This document shows positions 1 to 7,935 of a stretch of 20,480 nt of DNA, in pieces. The translations under genes were made by a program, and so were the position numbers. How positions within the stretch are numbered: position 1 is the stretch's first letter; the number at the start of each line of letters is the position of its first letter. Source of the stretch: JAJXWB01 sp047605445 (GTDB lineage Bacteria > Pseudomonadota > Alphaproteobacteria > Rhizobiales > Beijerinckiaceae). The notes beneath the pieces are model-generated. The model saw only the letters and a program-made list of their open reading frames with translations. It was not told the DNA's origin and did not search any database. The stretch is taken from assembly GCA_047605445.1 (NCBI GenBank), contig JASGFP010000072.1, forward strand, positions 1-20,480. The letters run 5' to 3'.

Positions 1-608
1 ACGCCGCGCGTGGCGCCGTCGAGCGCCGCCAGTTGCGACTTCACGCCCTTGCCGATATCCGACCGCCGGAAATCGACGAACGTCCTGCCATGTCGCGCGC
101 TGGCCTGAGGCCCGCGATAGATGCGCAGCCCTTCGGGCGTCATAAAGGCGTCGCCAATCCGCAGCGTCGGATCGTTCTCGATTTGCGCCGGCGTTTCGAT
201 CCGGGCGGCGGGTGCGCGCTGCGCGACCATCGGCGGCGCGGCGGTGAAACCGGCGACCTTCGTCCTCGATTTAATGACATGCGCGCGACCTGCGCGGCGG
301 TTCTGGTCAATGGCGAAACGCGCCGCCGGCGCGAGTGCGGCGACGGACGCGCCCTTTCGATTTACGGCCCAGCGTTTCGGCTGGGGCCTCTTCGCAAGCG
401 CCTTGCGCGGCGCCGGAGCCCGGCGCGAGACGCGAAAGCCGGGGTCCGCGAGGAACCGCATTTGCGGCTGGGCGGGCGCGTAATAGGTGACGATCGGCGC
501 CATGCGCGGCGCGGGCGCGAACAGATCCTGCAGGAGGCCGCCGGCCTCGGCGGGGGAGAAACCGAGCGAGGCAAAGGCGAGAACCACGGCACACAGCAAC
601 CGACGCAT
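1..608 (-). CDS. Secreted hypothetical protein, C-terminus cut by window edge
   Basis: The frame is open without a stop from the ATG at 608 to the window edge, giving 202 complete codons. The protein starts MRRLLCAVVLAFASLGFSPA followed by EAGG, a typical Sec signal peptide of about 23 residues, so it is probably exported. The mature part is rich in Ala, Pro and Arg up to about residue 140. A more ordered stretch follows (around DPTLRIGDAFMTPEGLRIYRG) that looks like the start of a folded region. A good ribosome site (GGAGAG, 6-base spacer) precedes the ATG. I do not recognise the family and propose no function. It lies downstream of tlpA in the same direction, 121 bases away. Its ribosome site falls in a small inverted repeat, listed separately. 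Confidence 0.72.
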   Translation of the reverse strand, partial: MRRLLCAVVLAFASLGFSPAEAGGLLQDLFAPAPRMAPIVTYYAPAQPQMRFLADPGFRVSRRAPAPRKALAKRPQPKRWAVNRKGASVAALAPAARFAIDQNRRAGRAHVIKSRTKVAGFTAAPPMVAQRAPAARIETPAQIENDPTLRIGDAFMTPEGLRIYRGPQASARHGRTFVDFRRSDIGKGVKSQLAALDGATRG

Positions 609-616
609 TACGAACT

Positions 617-630
617 CTCCGCTCGCGGAG
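617..630 (-). repeat. Small inverted repeat over the ribosome site of the left-edge gene
   Basis: CTCCG (617-621) and CGGAG (626-630) are perfect arms around a 4-base loop. On the minus-strand transcript the downstream arm carries the GGAG core of the ribosome site, so folding could mask translation initiation. The stem is only 5 bp, and such repeats occur by chance in GC-rich DNA. Confidence 0.35.
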
Positions 631-729
631 GGTTAACAAATCCTCAACGATATCGGTACTAGTCCCACATCCGCGCAGGAGCGGCAATCGCCATCGCCCG
701 GTAACCTGAACGCGTAACGCTGGGCGCCA

Positions 730-1374
730 TCACAACGCGGCGCGGATGAGCGCAAGCGCATCGTCCGACGCCCAATCCGCCGGCCCGGCCATGGCGGCGA
801 TCTCGCAGCCGTCGCGGCCGACGAGGAAGGTGGTTGGCAGGCCGACGACCTTTCCTGCGGTTCTCAACCGATAGAACACGTCGGCCTTCGGGTCTGAATA
901 GAAGGCGAGGCTCTTGACGGAAATATCCTTCAGGAAGTCCTTCGCCCGCTCCAGCCGCGCCGTATCGACATTGATGGCGACCACCTCGAAATCCTTCGAA
1001 CCGAGCGTCGCCTGAAGCCGGTCGAGCGTCGGCATTTCCTCCCGGCAGGGCACGCACCAGGTCGCCCAGATGTTCACGAGCGTCACGCGGCCACGAAAGG
1101 CGTCGAGGGAAATCGGCGTTCCGTCGGGCCCCAGAAAATCGAGCGCGGTCATCTTCTGCGCCTGTTTCGGCGACGCGGCGGCGGCGACCGCGCCTTTTTC
1201 GAGCGGCGCGACCCGCCCGAGAACCGCGTCGGAGACCGCGCATTGCGCCGAGGCTTTCTTGGCGCCCGGCGCGATAATCCCGTATAGGACGCCCGCTGCG
1301 ACCGCCGCGAGAGCCCCTGCGATAAGCAATGGCCGCGTCTTGCGCGGCGCCGGGCGGGTTGTCTGTTCGGTCAT
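730..1374 (-). CDS. tlpA: TlpA family membrane-anchored thiol:disulfide oxidoreductase
   Basis: The 214-residue protein has a cytoplasmic N-terminus with several Arg/Lys, one membrane anchor (about 16-35), then a periplasmic thioredoxin-like domain. The active site is W106-C-V-P-C110 and the cis-proline is P180 in GLPTTF. Two further cysteines, C45 and C190, match the second structural disulfide known for Bradyrhizobium TlpA. The family supplies reductant for copper delivery and cytochrome oxidase assembly on the periplasmic face. The reading frame stays open far upstream, antisense to argH and lysA, but nothing there resembles TlpA. The ATG at 1374 directly precedes the membrane anchor and is the sensible start. 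The gene diverges from argH with only 24 bases between the start codons, so its promoter probably lies inside argH. Confidence 0.93.
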   Translation of the reverse strand: MTEQTTRPAPRKTRPLLIAGALAAVAAGVLYGIIAPGAKKASAQCAVSDAVLGRVAPLEKGAVAAAASPKQAQKMTALDFLGPDGTPISLDAFRGRVTLVNIWATWCVPCREEMPTLDRLQATLGSKDFEVVAINVDTARLERAKDFLKDISVKSLAFYSDPKADVFYRLRTAGKVVGLPTTFLVGRDGCEIAAMAGPADWASDDALALIRAAL

Positions 1375-1398
1375 ATTGGCGGTTCCGGGGTTGAACGC

Positions 1399-2793
1399 AT
1401 GAGCAACAAGATGTGGGGCGGACGGTTCGAATCCGCGCCCGACGCGATCATGGAAGAGATCAACGCGTCCATCGGCTTCGATCAGGCCTTGTTCCGTCAG
1501 GACATTACCGCCTCCAGGGCTCATGTGGCGATGCTCGCCGCCAAAGGCATCGTCGCGCCCGACGACGCGGCGGCGATCGCGGCGGGTCTGGAACAGGTTC
1601 TGGGCGAAATCGAGAAAGGCGACTTCAATTTTTCGCGCGCGCTCGAAGACATTCACATGAACGTCGAATCGCGGCTGGCCGAAATCGTGGGACCGGCTGC
1701 GGGACGCCTGCACACCGCGCGCTCCCGCAACGATCAGGTCGCAGTCGACTTCCGGCTGTGGGTCCGCGACGCCGTGGACGCGCTCGACGGGCAATTGCGC
1801 GACCTGCAACTCGCGCTTGCCGAAACCGCGGCGCCGCACGCAGGCTCGGCGATGCCAGGGTTCACGCATCTGCAGCCTGCGCAGCCCGTCACCTTCGGCC
1901 ACCATCTTCTCGCCTATGTCGAGATGCTCGGCCGCGACCGGGGCCGCTTCCGCGACGCCCGCGACCGGATGAACGAAAGCCCGCTCGGCGCCGCCGCTCT
2001 CGCGGGCACGTCGTTCCCGATTGATCGCGAAATGACGGCGAAGGCGCTCGGTTTCGACCGCCCGACCGCCAATTCGCTGGACAGCGTCTCCGATCGCGAT
2101 TTCGCTCTCGAGACGCTTTCGGCGATCGCCATCTGCGCCACCCATCTCTCGCGCTTCGCCGAGGAGATCGTGCTCTGGACCGGGCCTTTCTTCGGATTTT
2201 TGCGCCTCAGCGACAAATTCTCGACCGGCTCCTCGATCATGCCGCAGAAGCGCAACCCGGACGCGGCAGAATTGGTGCGCGGCAAGACCGGGCGCATGAT
2301 CGGCGCGCTGAACGGTCTGCTGATTGTCATGAAGGGCCTGCCGCTCGCCTATTCCAAGGACATGCAGGAAGACAAGGAAGGCGTGTTCGACGCCGTGCAT
2401 TCCCTGTCCCTGTGCCTTGCCGCTGTCACAGGCATGGTGCGCGACATGACGCCGGATGTGGAGCGGATGCGGGCCGCCGCCGGTTCCGGCTATTCGACCG
2501 CGACCGACATCGCCGACTGGCTGGTGCGCCGGCTCGGCATGCCTTTCCGCCAGGCTCATCATGTCACCGGGCGCGTGGTCGCGCTGGCCGCGGCGCGCGG
2601 CCAGGGTCTGGAGCAATTGACGCTCGACGACCTGAAGGCGATCGAACCGGCGTTCGAGGCGGACGCACTCGACGTGCTGAGCGTCGAAAGTTCGGTAGCG
2701 AGCCGCACCAGCTACGGCGGAACCGCGCCGGTCAACGTGAAGGCGCAAGCCGAATCGTGGCTCACGCGCCTGCGCGCCGAGGCGCGGGCCTGA
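1399..2793 (+). CDS. argH: Argininosuccinate lyase
   Basis: ArgH splits argininosuccinate into arginine and fumarate, the last step of arginine synthesis, in the cytoplasm. At 464 residues it has normal family length. Signature segments are present in order: the N-terminal MWGGRF, TARSRNDQ (106-113), the histidine-bearing THLQPAQP (156-163), and the mobile fumarase/aspartase-superfamily loop GSSIMPQKRNPD (277-288) with the catalytic serine. Codons 1-10 (MSNKMWGGRF) match the usual ArgH start, so the ATG at 1399 is accepted. It heads the plus-strand run with the lipoprotein and lysA downstream. The stop codon sits in the loop of a 7-bp inverted repeat. Confidence 0.97.
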   Translation: MSNKMWGGRFESAPDAIMEEINASIGFDQALFRQDITASRAHVAMLAAKGIVAPDDAAAIAAGLEQVLGEIEKGDFNFSRALEDIHMNVESRLAEIVGPAAGRLHTARSRNDQVAVDFRLWVRDAVDALDGQLRDLQLALAETAAPHAGSAMPGFTHLQPAQPVTFGHHLLAYVEMLGRDRGRFRDARDRMNESPLGAAALAGTSFPIDREMTAKALGFDRPTANSLDSVSDRDFALETLSAIAICATHLSRFAEEIVLWTGPFFGFLRLSDKFSTGSSIMPQKRNPDAAELVRGKTGRMIGALNGLLIVMKGLPLAYSKDMQEDKEGVFDAVHSLSLCLAAVTGMVRDMTPDVERMRAAAGSGYSTATDIADWLVRRLGMPFRQAHHVTGRVVALAAARGQGLEQLTLDDLKAIEPAFEADALDVLSVESSVASRTSYGGTAPVNVKAQAESWLTRLRAEARA

Positions 2794-2800
2794 CGCCTCG
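2778..2800 (+). repeat. Inverted repeat around the argH stop codon
   Basis: CGAGGCG (2778-2784) and CGCCTCG (2794-2800) are perfect 7-bp arms, with the TGA stop in the 9-base loop. The bases after it (GTTGTTGG) are only mildly T-rich, so this is at best a weak terminator or an mRNA 3' structure. Confidence 0.35.
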
Positions 2801-2860
2801 GTTGTTGGCTGGATACAGCGACCTGTGTTAGGCCAAGCCATCGTCGTCCGGGAAGCTCCA

Positions 2861-3121
2861 GTGTTCTTGCGCGCCAGCATCATGGTCTGCATTGTCGCCG
2901 CCCTCGCCTTGAGCGGATGCGGTCGGCGTGGGCCGCTTGAGCCGCCGCCCGGATCGCCGCCGGAACAGAAGACAAGCCAGCCGCAGGAAATGAAGACGCA
3001 GCCTCCGGGCGCGCCGGGCGGCTTGTTCCGCAACACCCTGTCGAAGCCGGAGGAGCCGGAAGCCAAGGCGCCGAATGTTTCGAAACGGCCATCGTCTTTC
3101 GTTCTCGATCCGCTGCTCTGA
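2861..3121 (+). CDS. lptM: LptM-like small lipoprotein
   Basis: This is a short lipoprotein with a hydrophobic signal segment and a lipobox LSGC; the lipidated Cys is residue 20 from the start chosen here. After the Cys comes GRRGPLEPPPGSP, the basic then Pro-rich pattern of the LptM (YifL) family, which helps the outer-membrane LPS translocon LptD mature in E. coli. The rest is Pro/Glu/Lys-rich and probably unstructured. The frame opens at a GTG at 2825, but the GTG at 2861 has a ribosome site (GGAAG at 2851-2855) and gives a normal signal peptide, 86 residues in all. An ATG at 2882 is also possible but would shorten the signal peptide. The gene stops 2 bases before lysA, the usual alphaproteobacterial arrangement. 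Confidence 0.85.
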   Translation: MFLRASIMVCIVAALALSGCGRRGPLEPPPGSPPEQKTSQPQEMKTQPPGAPGGLFRNTLSKPEEPEAKAPNVSKRPSSFVLDPLL

Positions 3122-3123
3122 CC

Positions 3124-4392
3124 ATGCGCCATTTCGACTACCGCGACGGCGCGCTTTTCGCCGAGGACGTCGACATCCGCGCGCTGGCCGAGCGCGTCGG
3201 CACGCCGTTCTATTGCTATTCGACAGCCACGATCGAACGTCACTACCGCGTTTTCCGCGACGCTTTCGCCGGGCTCGACGTTTCGGTCTGCTACGCGATG
3301 AAGGCCAATTCCAACCAGGCCGTCATCCGCACGCTCGCGCGTTGCGGCGCGGGCATGGACATCGTGTCGGAAGGCGAGTTGCGCCGCGCGCTCGCCGCCG
3401 GCGTGCCCGCCGACCGCATTACTTTTTCCGGCATCGGAAAGACGCGCGATGAAATTGTGCTGGCGCTGCGCAGCGGCATCTTCTGCTTCAACGTCGAGTC
3501 CGAACCAGAACTGCGCGCGATCTCCGAGGTCGCAAGCGCACTTCACGCGACCGCTCACGTCGCGCTTCGCGTCAATCCCGATGTCGACGCGAAGACCCAC
3601 GCGAAAATCTCCACGGGAAAGTCGGAGAACAAGTTCGGCGTTCCAATCGCGCGCGCGAGAGAGATTTACGCCGAAGCCGCGCGCCTGCCCGGTATCCACG
3701 TTTCCGGCGTCGACATGCACATCGGCTCACAGATCACCGATCTCGCGCCCTTCGAGAACGCATTTCTACTTCTTGCCGATCTCGTTGCGGGTTTGCGCAA
3801 GGACGGGCACGTCATCGACCACGTCGATCTCGGCGGCGGGCTCGGTATTCCCTATCGGCCGGATGAAGATCCCGATTCTTATCATCCGGACCGCTACGCT
3901 GACGTAGTGCGCCGCACGGTCGGCCATCTCGGCTGCCGCTTCATCTTCGAGCCCGGCCGCCTGATCGTCGGCAATGCGGGAATACTGATCACGCGCGTGA
4001 TCTATGTGAAGCGCGGCGAGAACCGGACGTTCGTCATCGTCGATGCGGCCATGAATGATCTGATTCGGCCGACCCTTTACGAGGCCCACCACGAAATTCT
4101 CCCCGTAGTTCGCCAGCATGGCGCCCCGATGGAACGGGTCGACGTCGTCGGACCGGTCTGCGAAACCGGCGACTATCTCGCGCTCGACCGCGACATGCCG
4201 TCTGCCCGCCCCGGCGACCTTCTCGCCATCATGTCGGCGGGCGCTTACGGCGCGGTTCAGTCCTGCGCTTACAATTCGCGGCTTCTCGTCCCCGAGGTCC
4301 TCGTCAACGGCGCCGAGGCCGCAATTGTGCGGCCACGACCAACCTATGAGGACTTGATCGGTCTCGACACAATTCCGGCTTGGTTGGCGTAA
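3124..4392 (+). CDS. lysA: Diaminopimelate decarboxylase
   Basis: LysA is a PLP enzyme that decarboxylates meso-diaminopimelate to lysine, the last step of lysine synthesis. At 422 residues it has normal length for fold type III. The PLP lysine is K60 in YAMKAN. HIGSQ lies at 199-203, the phosphate-binding glycine run GGGLG at 237-241, EPGR at 276-279, and the substrate and active-site CETGD at 346-350. The start ATG at 3124 lies 2 bases after the lipoprotein stop, so the two are almost certainly cotranscribed and translationally coupled. Ornithine or arginine decarboxylases of the same fold are less likely given the CETGD motif and the lptM neighbour. Confidence 0.97.
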   Translation: MRHFDYRDGALFAEDVDIRALAERVGTPFYCYSTATIERHYRVFRDAFAGLDVSVCYAMKANSNQAVIRTLARCGAGMDIVSEGELRRALAAGVPADRITFSGIGKTRDEIVLALRSGIFCFNVESEPELRAISEVASALHATAHVALRVNPDVDAKTHAKISTGKSENKFGVPIARAREIYAEAARLPGIHVSGVDMHIGSQITDLAPFENAFLLLADLVAGLRKDGHVIDHVDLGGGLGIPYRPDEDPDSYHPDRYADVVRRTVGHLGCRFIFEPGRLIVGNAGILITRVIYVKRGENRTFVIVDAAMNDLIRPTLYEAHHEILPVVRQHGAPMERVDVVGPVCETGDYLALDRDMPSARPGDLLAIMSAGAYGAVQSCAYNSRLLVPEVLVNGAEAAIVRPRPTYEDLIGLDTIPAWLA

Positions 4393-4422
4393 ACGCTGTC
4401 AGCCGCACGGCGGTCGCACTCC

Positions 4423-6993
4423 ATGTGCGCTTCGTGTAGCCTGACCCGAGGCGGAGCGCCCGCCTCTCCTGCGCCGCGGAATTCAGCCGAAGTGCATTCG
4501 CCCGAACGAACGCTTGCCCAACTCGTCGCCCGGGCCAGGACAGTCCTGGCCTGGGAAGTCGTGTGGCGCGCGCTGTCGACGGCGGCAGGCGTCGGCGCGC
4601 TGTTTCTGGCCGCATCCTGGTTCGGGCTGTGGGACCATGTCCCGCCGGCGGCGCGGCCGTTTGGGATCGCCGCTTTCGCGATTGTGGCGATAGCTGTTGC
4701 AATCCGCGAGATCAGGCGCGCGGCATTCTCGCGGCGCGATGCGCTACGACGCATCGATCGCGACGCCGACGACGCCAACGCCGTCGCCACCACGCTCGAC
4801 GATCTGCCAGCCAATGCTGGCGACCCGACAGCCATGGCGCTCTGGCGCCTGCATCGGGCGCGCCTTGCCCGCAAGCTCCAGACGGTCCGCCTCGCGCCGC
4901 CCTCGCCGCGCGCAATCGAGCGGGACATCTGGGCTTTGCGCGCCGGCGCCGTTCTGCTCGCCGTCGTGGCGGCGATTTATGCTGGCGGCGACCGGTCGGC
5001 CCGCCTCGCCTCGGCCTTCGAATGGACCATCGACGGAGCAGCAGGCGCCGGCGCCCGCATCGACGCCTGGATCGATCCGCCGCCCTATACCGGAAAGCCG
5101 CCTGCCGTACTCGTCAACGGGCGCGCCGAACAGGCGCTACGCCACATCGCCGCGCCGATCGGTTCGACGATCGTCGTGCGCAGCGCGGGCGACGGTTTGG
5201 CGTTAGCAGCCGTCGAGGGCGCAATAGCAGGAATCGAGGATACGGCCGCCCGACCCCGGCCGGACGAGCATGTAAGTCGCTTCGCGATCAAGGGAGACGG
5301 CCGTCTGAAAGTCGGCGGCGCGACTTTTGAGATTGCGGCGATCGCCGACCGGCCGCCACGCATCGAACTGCTCGAGCAGCCCCGCGCCAACTTGCGCGGC
5401 TCGCTTGGCGTTTCCTACCAGACCGACGACGACTACGGCGTCTCGGCGCTGGAGGCTCGGATATCGGATCCCGAAATCCAGGGCCGCGCAGCGCACGAAA
5501 AACCGCTGGTCGACCCGCCGCAGCTCCCGCTCGCGCTGCCGCCCGGCGCGAACGGTATCGGCGAAGGGCGTTCGACGCTCGATTTTTCGGAAAGCCCCTG
5601 GGCCGGCGCGCGCGTCGCTTTTCGACTGGTCGCGCGGGACGAAGGCGGTAACGAAGGCGCGACCCCGCCGATATCGATCTATCTGCCGCAACGTCCGTTC
5701 GCCAAGCCTTTGGCGCGCGCCTTGGTCGAGCAGCGGCGCAATCTCGTTCTGGCCCCCAGCCAGCGCAACCGGGTTGCCGCAGCACTCGGCTCCTTGATGC
5801 TGGAGCCGGAGAAGTTCGCCGTCGAAAATGGCGTCTATCTCGGCCTGCGGGTCGCAGGCGCCGGCATCGCCAACGCCCGCTCCAACGCCGACCTGATCGA
5901 TGTTGCGGACCTTCTGTGGTCGATGGCGCTTCAGATCGAGGACGGCGGCGCCAGCGACGCCGAACGTGAATTGCGCGCTGCGCAGCGCGATCTGCGCGAA
6001 GCTCTCCAGCGCAATGCGTCGCCCGAGGAAATCGCCCGGCTCACCCAGGCGCTGCGCCAGGCGATGGACAGATTTCTTGCGGAAATGGCGCGCAAGCAGC
6101 CCGAGTCGCAGGATCAGGCGAAAGCGAACCCGGATCGCCAGTCGCGGTCCATATCACGGGATCAGCTCCAGAAAATGCTGGAGCAGATGGAGGCCATGGC
6201 GCGCTCCGGCGATACGGCGAACGCCCAGCAGATGCTCGATCGCCTGCAGGACATTCTCGAGAATCTCCGCACCGCGCGCAGGCGAGGCCAACCGAGCGAG
6301 GCGCAGCGTGAGAGACAACGCGCCATGTCGGACCTCGACCAGCTCATGCGCGACCAGCAGCAATTGCGCGACGACACATATCGGGATGGACAGTCCGATC
6401 AGAACGAAAGCCCGTCGCCACGAGGCGGCCGCTCGAACCGCGAGGCCGATCAGGGACGGGAACGCGGCCAGAACGGGACGAACGGCCAGGGCCGCGGGCG
6501 CAGCCTGAAGGAACGTCAGACCGATCTCGAGAGCCGTTTGGCGGACATCCAGCGACGGCTGGGCAAGAACGGAAACGGCAAGTTCGGCGGCGCTGGCGAG
6601 GCGATGAAACAGGCAGAAGGCGAACTCGGCGAGGGCGGCGACCGCGACAAGGCCGTCGATGCGCAGGGCCGGGCGCTGGACGCCATGCGCAACGACGCCG
6701 AACAGCTTGCGCAAGAAATGCAGGGCCGCGGAGATCCCTCTGAGCAGGCGGGCGACGGCGAAGGGCCGGCGATGGGGGACGCGAACGGTGACGAGCGCGA
6801 GGAAGCCGATCCGCTGGGCCGGCCAACCGGGCGCAGCAGCCGCCGCTACGATCCCAATGCGCGTTACGATCCGCTCGGCGCCGCCCCCGCCCTGCGCGCC
6901 CAGCGCGTTCTCGAGGAATTACGCCGCAGGCTGGGCGAAACCGCGCGTCCGCAGGACGAACTCGATTATCTCGAGCGCCTGATCCGGCGCTGA
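4423..6993 (+). CDS. TIGR02302 / DUF4175 family membrane protein
   Basis: This 856-residue protein has the layout of the alphaproteobacterial TIGR02302 (DUF4175) family. There are two membrane segments near the N-terminus (about 47-68 and 80-95), a third at about 171-188, a mostly beta-like region that includes IDPPPYTGKPP (about 215-230), and a long hydrophilic C-terminal half. From about 500 to 760 that half is very rich in Gln, Arg, Glu and Gly, with coiled-coil-like stretches such as MLDRLQDILENLR near 604. It ends with RRRLGETARPQDELDYLERL, which I associate with the family. The molecular role is not known to me. The start is uncertain: the ATG at 4423 has a poor ribosome site, and a GTG at 4492 would remove 23 residues. 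The gene follows lysA by 30 bases and may share its transcript. Confidence 0.85.
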   Translation: MCASCSLTRGGAPASPAPRNSAEVHSPERTLAQLVARARTVLAWEVVWRALSTAAGVGALFLAASWFGLWDHVPPAARPFGIAAFAIVAIAVAIREIRRAAFSRRDALRRIDRDADDANAVATTLDDLPANAGDPTAMALWRLHRARLARKLQTVRLAPPSPRAIERDIWALRAGAVLLAVVAAIYAGGDRSARLASAFEWTIDGAAGAGARIDAWIDPPPYTGKPPAVLVNGRAEQALRHIAAPIGSTIVVRSAGDGLALAAVEGAIAGIEDTAARPRPDEHVSRFAIKGDGRLKVGGATFEIAAIADRPPRIELLEQPRANLRGSLGVSYQTDDDYGVSALEARISDPEIQGRAAHEKPLVDPPQLPLALPPGANGIGEGRSTLDFSESPWAGARVAFRLVARDEGGNEGATPPISIYLPQRPFAKPLARALVEQRRNLVLAPSQRNRVAAALGSLMLEPEKFAVENGVYLGLRVAGAGIANARSNADLIDVADLLWSMALQIEDGGASDAERELRAAQRDLREALQRNASPEEIARLTQALRQAMDRFLAEMARKQPESQDQAKANPDRQSRSISRDQLQKMLEQMEAMARSGDTANAQQMLDRLQDILENLRTARRRGQPSEAQRERQRAMSDLDQLMRDQQQLRDDTYRDGQSDQNESPSPRGGRSNREADQGRERGQNGTNGQGRGRSLKERQTDLESRLADIQRRLGKNGNGKFGGAGEAMKQAEGELGEGGDRDKAVDAQGRALDAMRNDAEQLAQEMQGRGDPSEQAGDGEGPAMGDANGDEREEADPLGRPTGRSSRRYDPNARYDPLGAAPALRAQRVLEELRRRLGETARPQDELDYLERLIRR

Positions 6994-7062
6994 GGCGCTT
7001 GACCTTGTTCGGGCCGGCGCGCACGGCTAACTACGGCCGGCAATGATGCGAGGTTTCCGTCG

Positions 7063-7245
7063 ATGGGCGCCAATATCCTGATCTCCGTAGCGCTCGGCGC
7101 GGTCGCGATCGTCCTGTTCCTGGGACTGGCGAACATGATGCGCGATGGAAGCGCAAACACATCGCAAAAGCTGATGCGATGGCGGGTGGGGCTTCAGTTC
7201 GTCGCCATCCTCGTGATCATGGGCGTCCTCTGGTTCAGGAGCTGA
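7063..7245 (+). CDS. Twin-transmembrane (HIG1-like) small membrane protein
   Basis: This 60-residue protein has two hydrophobic helices (about 5-24 and 42-58). They are joined by a polar loop, MMRDGSANTSQKLMRWRVGL, whose basic QKLMRWRVGLQ segment resembles the HIG1 hypoxia-induced domain. In Rhizobiales, proteins of this type are often annotated as 'twin transmembrane protein' and sit directly upstream of the cobalamin adenosyltransferase gene, as here (6-base gap). HIG1 proteins in other systems associate with cytochrome oxidase. A similar role here is only a guess. Confidence 0.85.
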   Translation: MGANILISVALGAVAIVLFLGLANMMRDGSANTSQKLMRWRVGLQFVAILVIMGVLWFRS

Positions 7246-7251
7246 AAGCGG

Positions 7252-7830
7252 ATGGTGCGCCTCAACAAGATCTACACCCGCACCGGCGACGACGGCACGA
7301 CCGCGCTGGTTTCCGGCGAACGGCGGTCGAAGGCCGATTTACGTGTCGAAGCCTACGGCGCGATCGACGAGGCCAATGCGGCGATCGGCATGGCCCGCGC
7401 CGCGCTGGATGCAGCCGAGCCTGCGCTTGTCGCCATGCTCGCGCGGATCCAGAACGATCTATTCGATCTCGGCGCCGATCTCGCGACCCCCGCCAATGCG
7501 CCGCGCGCCGATGGCGCCTTGCGCATCGTCCAGAGTCAGGTCGATCGGCTCGAGCGCGAGATCGACGAGCTCAACGCGGAACTGCAGCCGCTGAAGTCCT
7601 TTATCCTTCCCGGCGGATCGCCCGCCGCCGCCGCGCTTCATCTGGCGCGCACCATAGCGCGCCGCGGCGAACGCATGATGGTCGCGCTGACCGCATCGCC
7701 CGGCGAGAGGGTCGACGATCCCGCCATGCGATATGTGAACCGGCTTTCCGATTTTCTCTTCGTCGCGGCGCGAATCGCCAATCAGCGCGGCGCTGCGGAT
7801 ATTCTATGGAAGCCGGGCCAAAATCGCTGA
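7252..7830 (+). CDS. Cob(I)alamin adenosyltransferase, PduO type
   Basis: The enzyme transfers the adenosyl group of ATP to cob(I)alamin or cob(I)yrinate diamide to form the coenzyme B12 form. At 192 residues it matches the PduO-type family, a five-helix-bundle trimer. The ATP-binding N-terminus YTRTGDDGTTAL (8-19) is intact. So are the helix motif RTIARRGERMMV (about 136-147) and the C-terminal VNRLSDFLFVAARIAN with its conserved Asn and Asp. An AGGAG site lies inside the end of the preceding gene, indicating coupling with the twin-transmembrane protein. The CobA and EutT types are excluded by fold motifs. Confidence 0.94.
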   Translation: MVRLNKIYTRTGDDGTTALVSGERRSKADLRVEAYGAIDEANAAIGMARAALDAAEPALVAMLARIQNDLFDLGADLATPANAPRADGALRIVQSQVDRLEREIDELNAELQPLKSFILPGGSPAAAALHLARTIARRGERMMVALTASPGERVDDPAMRYVNRLSDFLFVAARIANQRGAADILWKPGQNR

Positions 7831-7868
7831 TTTCGCCCCTCGGAACGGGAGTGCTGAATACGGCGACG

Positions 7869-7895
7869 CGCGTTGACTCGACTGGAGTCGACGCG
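7869..7895. promoter_or_regulatory. Imperfect inverted repeat upstream of etfB
   Basis: CGCGTTGACTC (7869-7879) and GAGTCGACGCG (7885-7895) pair at 10 of 11 positions around a 5-base centre; the mismatch becomes a G-U pair in RNA. The left arm contains TTGACT, close to a -35 hexamer, but no convincing -10 follows at the right distance. It lies 41 bases before the etfB start in a 105-base gap. It could be an operator, or an mRNA hairpin ending the upstream transcript. There is no T-run after it. Confidence 0.5.
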
Positions 7896-7935
7896 TACCA
7901 AGCTTTTCCGAATTTTGGCCCTGTGGGAGCGAGTG

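Noticed and set aside
1375..3720. Very long open minus-strand frame continuing 782 codons upstream of tlpA, antisense to argH, lptM and lysA
   Set aside because: The real plus-strand genes in this stretch are unmistakable, and the antisense protein is low-complexity Arg/Ala/Gly/His-rich with no domain. High GC at third positions removes stops in the antisense frame.
6974..6991. 6-bp inverted repeat at the end of the TIGR02302 gene
   Set aside because: A short stem with no T-run; similar repeats arise often in this base composition.
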